From Xestospongia bergquistia (Eukaryota > Porifera > Demospongiae > Haplosclerida > Petrosiidae): a DNA stretch of 64,000 bases. The stretch lies in the NCBI GenBank assembly GCA_963965975.1, contig OZ014421.1:5011001-5075000 (forward strand), written 5' to 3'. This document shows, one piece after another, positions 13,350 through 24,842 of the stretch. Position numbers and translations under genes: made by a program. The notes beneath the pieces are model-generated. The model was not told the DNA's origin. It saw only the letters and a program-made list of their open reading frames with translations, and searched no databases. Each line of letters opens with the position of its first letter. The stretch's first letter is position 1.

Positions 13350-14010
13350 CTATCAGCATTAAAGACTAAATAACTAAGGAGGAGAGGCTTGATAATTGAA
13401 GTTTAATTATTATGTATTGTAGTGTTACTGTCTGTTCCCTTAAAATATTAAATATGTGTTGTTTTGTTTGAATTAGTTATATAGATTTGTGTATAATTAT
13501 ATAATATAATTATACATCATATTGTGTGTGTTGATTTAAATGTTATAAATTGTTGTATCAGTTAAAGAAGAACATTATGAATAATGTCGCTCTGAGAATT
13601 TCTAATGTGCCTATAATATAAAAAACAATTCTATCACCTTCACACATCAGTTGATATTAGAAATACCAATATAGTACTATATAGTAAAGTATAAAGGTAC
13701 TTAATATGGTAATGTTACTGTAAACTTACTCACTTTTACTACTTACAGCTGTTACATGTGATAGTATTCACACTTTAACGTAACAATAGTTGACTCTATA
13801 AGGAGTCCCCAATGCCCTCTGCTATTTACAGCAATTAATGTACAGTAGTGAGCCTATTATTAGTGAATCAGTTCTTATCTCTACTGTGTTGTAATATAAG
13901 GTACTGTGAAGTCTATCTGTAGTACTTAGCCTAGGAATCAAGCAGAATTTGTCATTATATATAGCAGTATTTAAAGAGGCTGTCTCTGTATCACAGACTG
14001 TATTGTCACC
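13350..14010. other. Intergenic between the two 7TM genes
   Basis: 660 bp of AT-rich DNA with no gene. It does not obviously repeat the upstream region of copy A, so sequence similarity between the pair is essentially restricted to coding DNA. Confidence 0.5.
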
Positions 14011-15042
14011 ATGAGTAATATCACTGACAACAGTGAATGCTATCAACCTGTTATATTTAAGATATTGGCTGTTATCAACATGACTACTGGCTTTATCTCA
14101 GCTCTGTGTAGTGTCATTGTATTAGTGATACTAACAGGATTAAAGAAACATTACTTCCACACTCAACGACTGATCATGTACCTTCATATAAGTGTAGTCA
14201 TCCGAGGGATTATATCTCTAATTGATTTTAACGCATTTCTAAGTATTGACGACAGCCTTTATTGTATTTTCTGTGGATTTATGGAAAACTATATAGTATT
14301 TATACAACTAATAGTTATATGGTGGATTGTGTTAGATTTATTTCTTATGTCAATGTGTCATTTCTATGTGCAATGGAAGTTTGAGGTGATTCAGGTCCTG
14401 TCGACGTTTGTTGTTCCTCTTCTGTTTATGTGGATACCTTTTATACCAGGATTAGATTTTTATGGTTATAATGGAGCTTTCTGTGGAATACGTAATATCA
14501 ACTATGAGACATGTACAGTAAACGATGTTGGGTATTTAGGGTATCTGTTCATGAGACTCCTCCCACTAACATTCTCTCTGATTGCCATCATCATGTTGTA
14601 TGTGGTTGTCTTGATCAAATTGAAGTATGAGTCTCGACAGTATAAAGGAATATTTGATCCTAATCACCGCATTGAAGTAGAAGAACTTATTAAAAAGGCC
14701 AGAGTTCTTCAAATATATCCATTAATTTATTTCTTCTTCAACATATTTCCTGTCATATATACTGTTGTTGTATTCAAAGAGCCAAGAAAATTTCATGTAA
14801 TTTTAGAAATATTTGCTATTTTAGGATGGAATTTACAAGGAGTAGCTATTGCAATGGCTTATGCACTCGACAAGAAAACAGTTTTAAGAATAAAAGCATA
14901 TTGTTTGAGATGTATCTGGATTAACAGAACTGAACGGTCTAATACGATAAAAACTTATTGTTCATCATCAATGTATGTTAGTTTTGGAGATAGTGTTGGG
15001 GCTTCAAGACGTGCACATGAGAGGGTCAACAGTAAAAATTGA
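14011..15042 (+). CDS. Seven-transmembrane receptor, copy B
   Basis: Intronless 343-residue paralogue of the gene at 12339. By eye about 80% of positions agree over roughly 275 residues covering all seven membrane segments, including the FHTQRLIMYLHISVV and GWNLQGVAIAMAY blocks and the two putative disulfide cysteines. Differences concentrate at the extreme N-terminus, the second extracellular loop (INYETCTVNDVG versus INYGTCRTNNPG), the loop between TM6 and TM7, and the C-tail, which is typical of receptors diverging in ligand or coupling. The ATG sits in a good context (CACCATGA). Confidence 0.82.
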   Translation: MSNITDNSECYQPVIFKILAVINMTTGFISALCSVIVLVILTGLKKHYFHTQRLIMYLHISVVIRGIISLIDFNAFLSIDDSLYCIFCGFMENYIVFIQLIVIWWIVLDLFLMSMCHFYVQWKFEVIQVLSTFVVPLLFMWIPFIPGLDFYGYNGAFCGIRNINYETCTVNDVGYLGYLFMRLLPLTFSLIAIIMLYVVVLIKLKYESRQYKGIFDPNHRIEVEELIKKARVLQIYPLIYFFFNIFPVIYTVVVFKEPRKFHVILEIFAILGWNLQGVAIAMAYALDKKTVLRIKAYCLRCIWINRTERSNTIKTYCSSSMYVSFGDSVGASRRAHERVNSKN

Positions 15043-15651
15043 TAATGAGGACATGAATTTTAACAATTAAGTTTAGACCTGCGTGTAACTTTTTGAATTG
15101 ACTGTTTTCTATATTTTTATATGAATTTTTAAAAAATCAGCCAAATTTTATATAAATTTATTATATAATATATATTAGCTGAGTTTTTTTCACCAATATA
15201 TTTCAATGAACAATTCGGACCATCCCTACATAGGCACCACTTCCCTGATAAAACCAGTGTGCTGTATTACACATGTTACCTTGCCACTTACATGAATAAA
15301 CTGACTGAAAAGTAGCAACAACTTTTCTACCAAAATCATTTGAAGATATTTAGCAATATATCTCATTAAATATTTACTGTTTCCAGAAAGAGACCCTCCC
15401 TAGTCAGTGGGATGTTTGTTATATACTATCTCCTCCTACTGAATGAACTTTTTGTCAGAATTCTAGACACTTTGTATTAGTGATGAGATTTTGTGAATTG
15501 AAGTATATATAATGCTGCAATAAAAATTAAAGTAAAATTGAATTTGGTTTGCTAGACATTGGTTCAGTCCTAAAATGCTTAGCGGACTCATTCTGAGGTC
15601 CATGTGATTCAGTATGGGACTCACTGATGTCCATGTGATTCAGTATGGGAT
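15043..15651. other. Intergenic: 3' ends of 7TM copy B and RNF25
   Basis: Convergent gene ends. AT-rich with no gene visible. The right edge contains a short tandem repeat that runs into the RNF25 stop codon. Confidence 0.5.
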
Positions 15652-15690
15652 TCACTGATGTCCATGTGATTCAGTATGGGATTCACTGGT
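15599..15690. repeat. Short tandem repeat at RNF25 stop
   Basis: Three near-identical copies of a roughly 33-bp unit (GTCCATGTGATTCAGTATGG...). The last copy encodes the RNF25 C-terminus (SESHTESHGHQ) and the stop; the other copies are 3' UTR. Confidence 0.85.
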
Positions 15691-18568
15691 CTGGTATATT
15701 TTATTATGTTCTCCTCTACGACCACTTCTTCCTCTGGCTTTGCCCCTTTCTTTAGCTCCACCCAAATCTCTAGTTCCACCTTTTTCTTGATCATCTCTTT
15801 CTCTAGCTCTGCCTCTTCCTCTATATCTTACTTGACCCCTTTCTCTAGCTCCACCCTTCTCGTTAACTTCCCCTTCAGTCTCTTCTTTTTGTCCTCTTCT
15901 TTGTCTTCTGTCATTCACTTTTGGTCTATAGTCTCTGTCATAGTTTCTATAGCCACCATTTCCATGGTAACCAGTTTGATAATGTGTATATGAGTTTTGC
16001 TGATGTCTATGATGCCGAGGTTTATAATATTGTCTTTTTGTTAGAGGGTCTGAATGGTTACCATAGTGATGACCACGTGGTAATGAAGATGACACGTGTT
16101 CAAATGGGGCCTCCGTCTGACTAGATTCTTTCTCAGAAGAATTTTTCTTACAAGAATCTACAGTCACAACAGGAATGTTAGGTACTTCAGTAATTGGATC
16201 ATTCTCTCCAGAATTAGTCTCCTCTGTGTTCTTTGAGAGTACCCTTTCTGTTTCTTGAACAACTGAGGGTCTACTAACCTAAATAGTGAGATAACAGAGT
16301 AAAGAACTAACATAACATGTACTATCACAATATAAGTACATCATTGAAACAGGTAGAGAAAAGTAAATGTAGTTATCAATAATTTCAACTCTCTTTGTCT
16401 CTCTCACCCAAGTTTCATCAATAACAGAATCCTTAGCAGACAAATCTATAATTCCTCCCTGATCAAGTTGTTTTTGATATAACATAGCCATCTTCTTTTG
16501 CCATGACAGTAACTTGGAGTCTGGTTTAAAAAACTAACATAGGCATACTTTATGATCAGTTATCTCTTAATATATACTCACTGTGTTGTCTTCTTCAACT
16601 GTTAATGGAATGGATTTGACAGTTACATGACATGGATCTCTGTTGCTAATAGCAACACGACACACTGGGCATTCTAACTAATATCAGTATGATCTATGTA
16701 AGAATGCAGCATATACCTCTTGTAGGCGTGTCTCCGCCACTTGGCTCCGCCTAGTTTCTTCATCTTCTTTTGCTCTTTGTTTTAGTTCTTTATAACAAAG
16801 GTCAATATATCGAGCAAGACAAAGTGGATGAAAGTAATGATAACATTCAGTTCTTATATACTGGTCTTCATCCTGAAAGAGACAACAATTAGACCAGTAG
16901 AATAGATTAATAAAAATACCTGAAATTCATATTGACATAATGGACATTTTCCACAAGGTCTGTTATTGTCAGTAAGGGAATCTCGAGCATACTGGGAAGA
17001 GAGAGAGAGAGAGAAGAGAGAGGGAGAAAGAGAGAGAAAAAACTTATGAACTCAACACAGTTATTATTGCAGTAATATTATAAGTACCTCAACTAAATCA
17101 TAAATCATTGGAGAGCCCAAGTTCTCTAGCGATAAATGACATAATCCCTCAGATATGCTATTTGTGATGAAATAAAATGGAATTCTAATAGAAGGTCCCT
17201 CAATAAAATACCTTTCTAGATGTGCGTCTGATAAACCACGAGACTGAACAATTAAAGTGTCTGGTTTTGAAGAAGGATACTATATTTTAAGAAGAAATAT
17301 TATAAAGGAAGTGTAATGGAATCTCTCTTTGATAACATCACTTACTAGTCTATTAAGCTAGACACACCTACTTTAATGGTACACAGCAAAAAGAAGGGTA
17401 CTAGATTGATAGACTAATCTGTTATCGTTATTTTGTTACATTGTAGCAGTAATCTCATTGTTTGCCTACTGTCATTTTGCCAACTAAACATTAAAAAGCA
17501 CTATTTCTCCTATTAAGTTAAATCACAATGTAACTGAACTAAGACTAATATTATGACACTTAATAATAGTACTAAAGAAAACCAATCAAGAAAATCAACA
17601 GGACTACAAGATCAACAATGATACAACTTGTATCATGTCAAGTCCTTTCATCATGTGGTAAGAGTAGATATAAAAGTATGTAGTATCTTGTTATTTATAG
17701 TAAATATTATTATTGTGTAATGATGACACAACCTTATTGCTTTTATTAAAGGGGCATCCTCTTTCAGAAGCTAATCAGAAAAGATGTTCTTATATCTTAT
17801 AATATTCAATGATGACATAACATTATTGTTTTTATTAAAGGGGCATCCTCTTTCAGAAGCTAATCAGAAAAGATGTCCTTATATCTTATAATATTCAGAT
17901 AAAATTATACCTAATGTGTTAGTAACCAGTGAGCCAATCGACTGTTTTAAGTACATTTATCAATATGTTTATTAAATTATCCTTACCTGGTTATTAATGA
18001 TGAATTTGAGGTCACAATAAACAAACTGTTTCTCCTTATCATCTGCTGTACTGGGAGTAACATGAAATGTCAGCACAGTTTCATCAGAACTACAAAACAC
18101 ACACTTTATTATCAAAACAAATTGGAATTGTTAACCATATCATGCTTGTATGCGATTAAATAGAATGGCACAATAATATATGTTACTTGGTATGATTGAC
18201 AATTTGAAGATCATCAAAATAGACATTTTGGAGAAGTTCTAACTCATCAGAAAACAAACTATAAAATAATAACACAAATCATGTCATTAATAACAATTGT
18301 CTATAGTCTAACAAACTACAGAGTGTTCCTCTATTTAGCTATAGAGTATATGGGATTATTGTAATTACTCTTTATAATACTAAAGGAGTACTGAGACACA
18401 GACAATGCCATTAAGTGGGCTCTCTCTTAACTAAGTATGTGCTAAAGTCAATTGATTATTAACAAAGTATTAATGATCTTCTACTTACAAGTGTTCTCCA
18501 TCAAAAGACTGTCTAGATAATTGTCTGAGTAGCTCCACAGAGTCGTTCAAATCTTCACCTGTAGCCAT
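15652..18568 (-). CDS. RNF25: E3 ubiquitin ligase RNF25 (RWD + RING)
   Basis: Spliced - strand gene starting MATGEDLNDS (ATG at 18566-18568). Exons near 18568-18489, 18260-18190, 18090-17990, 17280-17090, 16991-16920, 16872-16718, 16677-16581, about 16530-16400 and 16279-15652. The first exons give an RWD domain (DELELLQNVYFDDLQI). The next carry LTDNNRPCGKCPLCQYEFQ, CYHYFHPLCLARYI and ECPVCRVAI, the RING ligands in the arrangement of vertebrate RNF25. QLDQGGIIDL matches the RNF25 segment that follows its RING. The C-terminal exon is an Arg/Gly/Glu-rich basic tail. Known RNF25 ubiquitinates ribosomal and signalling targets with UBE2 enzymes. The small exon just before the basic tail is the least certain boundary. 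Confidence 0.85.
16991..17040 (-). repeat. CT microsatellite at RNF25 3' splice site
   Basis: GA-rich tract on +, CT on -. It directly precedes the acceptor CCCAG of the RNF25 exon beginning YARDSLTDNN, so it serves as the polypyrimidine tract. Confidence 0.8.
17719..17898. repeat. Two-copy tandem duplication, about 90 bp
   Basis: Two adjacent copies share TTTATTAAAGGGGCATCC and AGAAGCTAATCAGAAAAG and differ at only a few bases. The repeat lies in an RNF25 intron. Confidence 0.85.
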
Positions 18569-20340
18569 TGAAATCTATAACTCCACCCATCGCACAATAT
18601 TCTTAATTAGCATAATAATTAAAGTAAGTTAGGGCACTTGTGTATTAAATTATTCAATGTCTACAGTTAACAATGTATTTATCTCTATTATAATTCCTAT
18701 ATATTGTTAATAATACAACAACTTCACTAATGATAATAAGTGTATTCATTTAAATGTTTCATGAGTTAGACATTATCCAACATCATGTTCACAAGTAATC
18801 GTTGCTATGGAGATGTACATGTATTTGATGTTGTCTTTTGAGTGGATTACATGGTTCCATTGATTTGGGGATTTCATGTGCTTCAAACTTGCTGATTACG
18901 CAAGGTAACTAAACATTACATATGAAACAATAGCCAGTAGATTTGACATTTTTCTGACAAAATTGGAGTAGTTACAGCAACAAAATGGTTTCCTTCCAAA
19001 GTTCTATAGTGTAGAAAATGGGTACTGTGACTAAATTCTTCACTTTTAGTAGAAAATTGTATTTAAAAGTAAATCACCATAGTAACAATTACCATAGTAA
19101 CAATCACCATAGTAACAATTACCATATAATAACTTTAAAAATATTATAATAGTACTCTTTTTTTACTAGTACATGTACAGTTAAATTAATGAATCTCTTT
19201 AAGTCACTTAATTTTAACATCATCTTTGAGCACAAGCAACAACTCTACTTAACAAGAGCCTATATAACTAACTTATTAAAATAATTAAAATTATTTTGAT
19301 ACTTCTATTTTGGCCATTTTTAAACTCAAGACCATGAACTAGTACTGTAGTCTATGGTGTCAAGCTATAAATTAAGAACCAGCCAACATAACCAATTTGC
19401 TTAAAATTTGTGGAGTTAGCTATCCTTGTTAAATGACATTAGTATTACTACTCTCAAATGTTGTATATATTAAAGTCATTCCTCTAAATTAAATATTTAG
19501 TTAATGTCTTCAGTAAGAATCTACAGTTCTACACCAAGCTTGTATTGACTGGCATATTAAATTGATTGAGCTCTATGATTATTCATTTAAATTTTATTTA
19601 TAAGAACAAGTTGATAACAATCAAGTTCCTCTTCTATTGTCATAGGACCAGCTTAAGTATTACCAATAATTAATTAAATATCAGGTAAGTTTTTACAATG
19701 TTTGTAACAAAATTGAAAACATAATGCTACAAAGCAATTAGTTTTATTCTTAAAAAATAATGGTCTGGTGGTCATAAGATCACAAGTAATGTTGCTATAG
19801 ATATATATACAGTTGCTATGGCAATATATATGTAGTTGCTATGATAACGTTGATTGTTACTATTGTTTTGCTAACCTGAGGTAAAGTATCTATAAACATT
19901 TTCTATATACTTCATAGCTTATCCTGGTTAGACCAAGATATTAAGAATATATAAAAATATTAATTTTCTTCTGTGAAGAGATTAACAAAAATACAATAAC
20001 AAATATGTTAAGAATCATTGTCCAGCAATGTCAATTATTTATTGAGAGAATATTATTATAATATATATACTAGCAGTGCATTGAGTTTTCATATGTCTTT
20101 TACTAGTCAAAAACCATACTTGATTTTATGACTTTCCTTTTCGGATCCCTTTACTTGCTATTACTGATGCCACAAATAGATCATTCAGAAAAGATAGATA
20201 TTTAATTGAAACATTAATGAACACTACACTTGCCATCTAAAACCATGGTACATTTAAATAATGGAGAAATATGTACTGGTATTATTAATACACAAGTATA
20301 GTTAATATATAGCACATGTGTTCAGTAAACACAGCAGCAG
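18569..20340. other. Intergenic region, no gene seen
   Basis: About 1.8 kb of AT-rich sequence between the 5' end of RNF25 and the 3' end of the next - strand gene. It contains short imperfect repeats of ACCATAGTAACAATT near 19075-19125 and GTTGCTATGG-type repeats near 19790-19850. No open frame of note and no RNA gene was recognised. Confidence 0.5.
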
Positions 20341-21719
20341 TTACATGTATTCATCTATCGTCTCATATTGAGGTGTATCAGCTGTGATTTGAGGAGCTAT
20401 ATCTGTAAAAGGGATAGGAGAAGGTAAACTACAGGGCTACAAAGGAATCATAAATTATTTAAGTGACTGTAGTCCCAATGTATCTACATCAACAATAGTC
20501 TAGAGTTATATCTATTATCACAGGCTCAGCAGAGAGAGAGACAGTGAGGGATAACAAGGTCCCAGCTTGTATATTTCTAGTGAATTTGTGTATTTTATGC
20601 TTTCAGTTATTTCTAGGTAGTGTAGTCTTTACTATTACAAATTACTAATTACAATGATTATCATACCATATGCAACACATTCGCTCATCTCTAGTTCCAC
20701 AGTAGGTGAATAATGATAAGCAAGGTTCTCATGTTGAGGTATTTCAGTGACTATATGACATTGAACAGTATCTGTTAGTAAGTTATATAACTAATGATTA
20801 TAATATTCTATTATATCTGTTGTGTTACCTTGAGTTGGATTATCATGAGAAAAACTTGTTTTCCTGTGAATGTGAGACAATTCATGTATGTACAAATTGA
20901 GAGCCATACCATTTTCTGTATCCTTTATATATACAATAAGTAATGACAAGTACTGTTAGTATAACAAGAGCACAAAATGATGACACTCCAACAACAAACA
21001 ATAATAATATTGGGGTAGGATCTAAGGAAATCAGTTAATAAATATCTAGACCAAGGTAGCATTTTATTATTTATATATATAATGGAGCAAATAAAATAAT
21101 CACTGTAGTATTAACCATTATTGCTGTCATCATAATTATTTCTCAAACTATCACACACTAATTGACTATGTGTAACAAGTGTATTACAAGATAGACCATA
21201 TATTACTAAAACTTGGTATTCTCTTTTCTCTGTTCGATAAACAGCACACAGATCAACACTTTCATGTGAAGTAGCACATGAATTAGGATTGCACTGTCCA
21301 TTTGTATTTGTGTAGCAGTAATTGGTGCAATATACATCAGCAGTTGCATTACACAGACTAGAAAAGTCATCACCATTATCAGCAATCAGGTTCATGACCA
21401 CAAGAGCACATTGACAACGTCTAGCTACTGATGAAGGTGGGAAAGGAGTTGTCCAATTAAAGAATAAAGGAGAGCTTGTATTGGCAACACTGCTAGTGAT
21501 ATTATAGGCACAGGAGCTGTACAATATAGAGCTTTTAATACAGCTATAACTATTGTTGCACTCACACCAATCCAGTGTCATTGTTGGGAGGTTTAAGGAC
21601 ATCTTCACAAACTTTAAAGAACAGAATAAACATTATTTGTCCTAATACTAATTAATTTGTATACCTTCAATAGCTCTGACGTTGGCTGCTAGAAGCAACA
21701 TTATAGTGCTGAGTATCAT
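20341..21719 (-). CDS. Unrecognised one-pass receptor with Tyr-rich tail
   Basis: No family recognised. Exons read by eye: 21719-21665 (MILSTIMLLLAANV, signal-peptide-like), about 21610-21116, 21021-20910, then near 20868-20835, 20773-20690 and 20400-20341. The ectodomain has about 16 cysteines (DWCECNNSYSC, RRCQCALVV, YCTNYCYTN) and several N-glycosylation sites. A single helix (PILLLFVVGVSSFCALVILT) is followed by a tail of about 70 residues with ENLAYHYSP, CVAYDIAPQ and PQYETIDEYM before the stop. All junctions after the second exon keep phase exactly. The first junction is uncertain: the best donor (GAAG/GTATAC) is out of phase, while a weaker one (AAC/GTCAGA) is in phase. The tail looks like SH2/PTB docking sites, which is inference. 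Confidence 0.65.
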
Positions 21720-21928
21720 GATCAGTAGAAGATTGTCCCTTTTTCAGTGAAAGGACTATATAATATGTATTCACATTTATACATATAAATAATTACTACA
21801 ATGTGATCCACTATATATAAATGTTCTATGTTTTGAATAGTAATCAACTGGCTCAAATTTTCCCACAATAAACAATCTATAGAAGGTGTAGTCAGCCCCA
21901 CCCATACAAGATTGAAGCATGAGAAGGC

Positions 21929-22805
21929 ATGATGATGGTTAGTATAAAATCATGAAAATCAATTTGATAATCTTCCCATGTAGATTGAAGAACTCCAATC
22001 TTATAATTTAACCCCTGATCAACTTCAACTAGCTGCTGTTGTCGGTGCTAATATTAATACCAGTAAGAATGATTATTATGTGGAATAGATATGTAGTTTA
22101 ACTAGCAAGTGGCTCTTGAGTGCATGTTACTAAATACCATGTGTATATAATGGGTTTATGAGTCCTATAGATTATTGTTAATTATTGCAGGTAAAGTATG
22201 GGAGAATATTCATTCAAAGTATTGTTCTGAACTAGAGTTAGTATTTTTTGAAGTATGGAATTCTGAAAAGGTACTTGAGGAATTAACTCTAAATATGATA
22301 TATCTCATTCTGTTTAGTCAGAGACAATAGTAATTGTTCCTGTGAAGAGTGACTCATCTCTCTCATTTGAACAGTAATTGTTATTATAGTTTTGATAAAT
22401 AAATATTTTGTGTTACAGAATTTATAAGATGTTTGAAGCAATTAATAAACAACTAGGTAATAATAATCAAAGGTAATTAATTTAGTTACTTATCATTATT
22501 GATACAAATTATTATATGTCCATTATTACTATGTATCCATTGTTATAAAGAAACTTGACATCAAGTTTCTTTATGGATCAATCATATATATTATGTCCAT
22601 TGCTAATACTGACATCCATTTGTTGATATATCTGTTTGTCCATTGTTGATAGTTATCTGTAAGGTGTTCATCTTGTGTCTTCATTAGGTTTACTTTTGCT
22701 CTGGTTGGTACTGACTATAGTGTTGTTTATTATCATATTATAACTGGACTTGTGTCACCCAGTGAACAACCACTTTCAATAAAGCAACACCATAATCCAT
22801 TATAA
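21929..22805 (+). CDS. TSEN15: tRNA-splicing endonuclease subunit Sen15
   Basis: Six small exons: 21929-21937 (MMM), 21984-22062, 22191-22270, 22318-22373, 22419-22472, 22688-22805. Phases fit at every GT-AG junction and yield about 130 residues ending QHHNPL. The C-terminal part, NNNQRFTFALVGTDYSVVYYH, aligns with the SFTLAIVESDSTIVYYKL segment of human TSEN15. The preceding exons match its QVYVAFLVYLDL...VVPTPITASL...IREILKAS region in order. TSEN15 is a structural subunit of the tetramer that cuts introns from pre-tRNA. The protein is shorter than the human one (171 residues) because the N-terminus is minimal. A further upstream coding exon cannot be excluded. Same strand as MGMT, 685 bp upstream of it. 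Confidence 0.8.
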
Positions 22806-23490
22806 TAGCTCTATTATTATGTTAGGAATAATGTTTAAGATCATTTATTGAGCACACAAATTAGTGTTGTATTAATTTTAGATCTATTATAATTAAGTTT
22901 CAATGTAAATAAACCTTATCTCTTCAGACAGAACTCATTGTTATATATAATTGTTATAAATTATGATAATATAGGGGGGATGGTGATACCAAAAACTTAA
23001 CAAATAAGGTATATTGGTGGTATATTATCACTTTCAGTAATCCTTACATGAGTAGCAGTGCTTTAAGACAAATAGTATAATTTATTATATTGTCCTCACT
23101 CCTCATTATTCTTATGTATAATATCAGTAATTCTAACTACAGAGTGAGCATTTATTTTCAAAAGTTATTACATGTATTCTGATGAGATGGTTTATCAACT
23201 GTTCATTAGAAGGGATAATAAACCATTTTCAGATATTATAATTACTTTTTATAATTATATTAATTACTATCATATGTAGTGAACTTTGACCCTTCCTTGA
23301 TCTCCTCAATTTAACAATACTTTGTTTTTATTCATTTTTACTTTAAATTTTAATTATTGCAATTTTTCACAGAAATATATAAGACAATCCTTTTATTTAA
23401 GACAACCATATAATTGTAATTCTCTATTTCATACTTTTACTTCATTCATAATTACCTCTCTATAAAGGTGTGGTCTAGTCAAAGTAACTG
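22806..23490. other. Intergenic TSEN15-MGMT
   Basis: AT-rich spacer without coding signal. It holds the TSEN15 3' flank and presumably the MGMT promoter. Confidence 0.5.
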
Positions 23491-24092
23491 ATGGCTGTGT
23501 TTACTGTAAATTACTTGTCTCCTCTTGGACTGATCAAGATCAGTGCAAACACAAAAGGTATCTGTAATCTGGAATTATTATTTGGATCTGAGGAGACTAG
23601 TGATGGTCCATGTAATATTGAAGACTTTGTTTCTATTGTACAAAGCCTACCGTGTGACTCTATTATTAAATCCTATCTGATCACATGTGGTAGCTGGCTT
23701 GAAAAATACTTTCTCGGTGATTTTACTTCTTTGACATCTGAAGATATGTTACCTCAATTAGATAGCACAGGCCAAGGTAAGCATATAAGCTTGCTGTCCT
23801 TATTTTGAGAAATTTATTCTTTCTGAATCCAGGTCCATTTACAGTTAAAGTATGGCAGTGTTTACAGACAATTCAACCTGGTAAAACTATTACTTATGGT
23901 GCATTAGCTAGACTTGCTGGTAATGCAAAAGCTGCTCGAGCTGTTGGACAAGTAATGAAAAACAATAAAGTCCCTCTCCTGTTACCTTGTCATCGAGTTG
24001 TATGTGCTGATGGATCTATAGGACAATATAGTGGAGGGTGTGGCACAAGAACAAAAGAATGGCTATTGGATCATGAGGATTCAAATCAATGA
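23491..24092 (+). CDS. MGMT: O6-methylguanine-DNA methyltransferase
   Basis: Two exons, 23491-23776 and 23833-24092, separated by a 56-nt intron and joined in phase, give 182 residues. The second exon holds the AdoMet-independent methyltransferase DNA-binding core: KVWQCLQTIQPGKTITYGAL, the Arg-finger helix (AKAARAVGQVMKNN), and the acceptor motif PCHRVV, whose Cys takes the alkyl group in a suicide reaction, followed by GSIGQYSGG. The first exon is the more variable N-terminal domain. It acts in the nucleus on O6-alkylguanine. All key residues are intact. Confidence 0.95.
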
Positions 24093-24842
24093 TGTGAAAT
24101 GGAGACTGATTACTACATTTAATGGATATTATAAAGTTTATCATTATAATCCAATAGCAATTTATTAGTTAAACATTCCCTATTATGTATTACCAATAAT
24201 AGTATTAAGCAATCCTTCATTTCTCCATTTAATGGATATTGTAAAGTTTATTATTATAATCCAATAGTAATTTATTAGTTAAACATTCCCTATCCTGCAT
24301 TACCAATAATAGTGTTAATAAGCAATCCTTCATTTCTCTGATAACCAGTGCAATACTGTTGTTTTATACTCCATTCAATAACAATACATTATTGAACTAT
24401 AACATAATGTACTTGACCCTTCACCCTAACTAGTAATTCATCTCTTGAATTTTGACTTGTAAGTCCATTGAAAATCATGGAAAACTAATAAGTTACATTT
24501 GCAAAAAATAAAGACAAAAAAGAGAGAATGAAATCACTTGAATTTATAATAATTCGTACAAAAAGCAGCTAAAAATATCCGCTAAATATTATTAGTATGA
24601 CTTATGATGATTATCATTTACACTCTAGCACATGACAGAAACATGTAAAATAAATTGACTCCTAAGCTCAAAAATTAACAATAATGTAACATCTTGATCA
24701 ATGAAATAAAAGAGAAGAGAGAGAGAGAGAGAGACTGTATACTAATAAGTTGGTAACTAACAAGTGTGCCTAAAACAGTAAATTTAAATAAAAGAGTTTT
24801 GGAGGGAGGCGTAAAAATTATTCTAAATATTGGCTTGTCATT
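24093..24842. other. Intergenic MGMT-Roquin (convergent 3' ends)
   Basis: Contains a two-copy tandem duplication (24116-24339), a short GA microsatellite (about 24714-24735) and AT-rich sequence. No gene seen. Confidence 0.55.
24116..24339. repeat. Two-copy tandem duplication, about 112 bp
   Basis: Copies begin CATTTAATGGATATT and end AGCAATCCTTCATTTCTC. They differ by a few substitutions and a 3-bp indel. Noncoding, downstream of MGMT. Confidence 0.88.
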
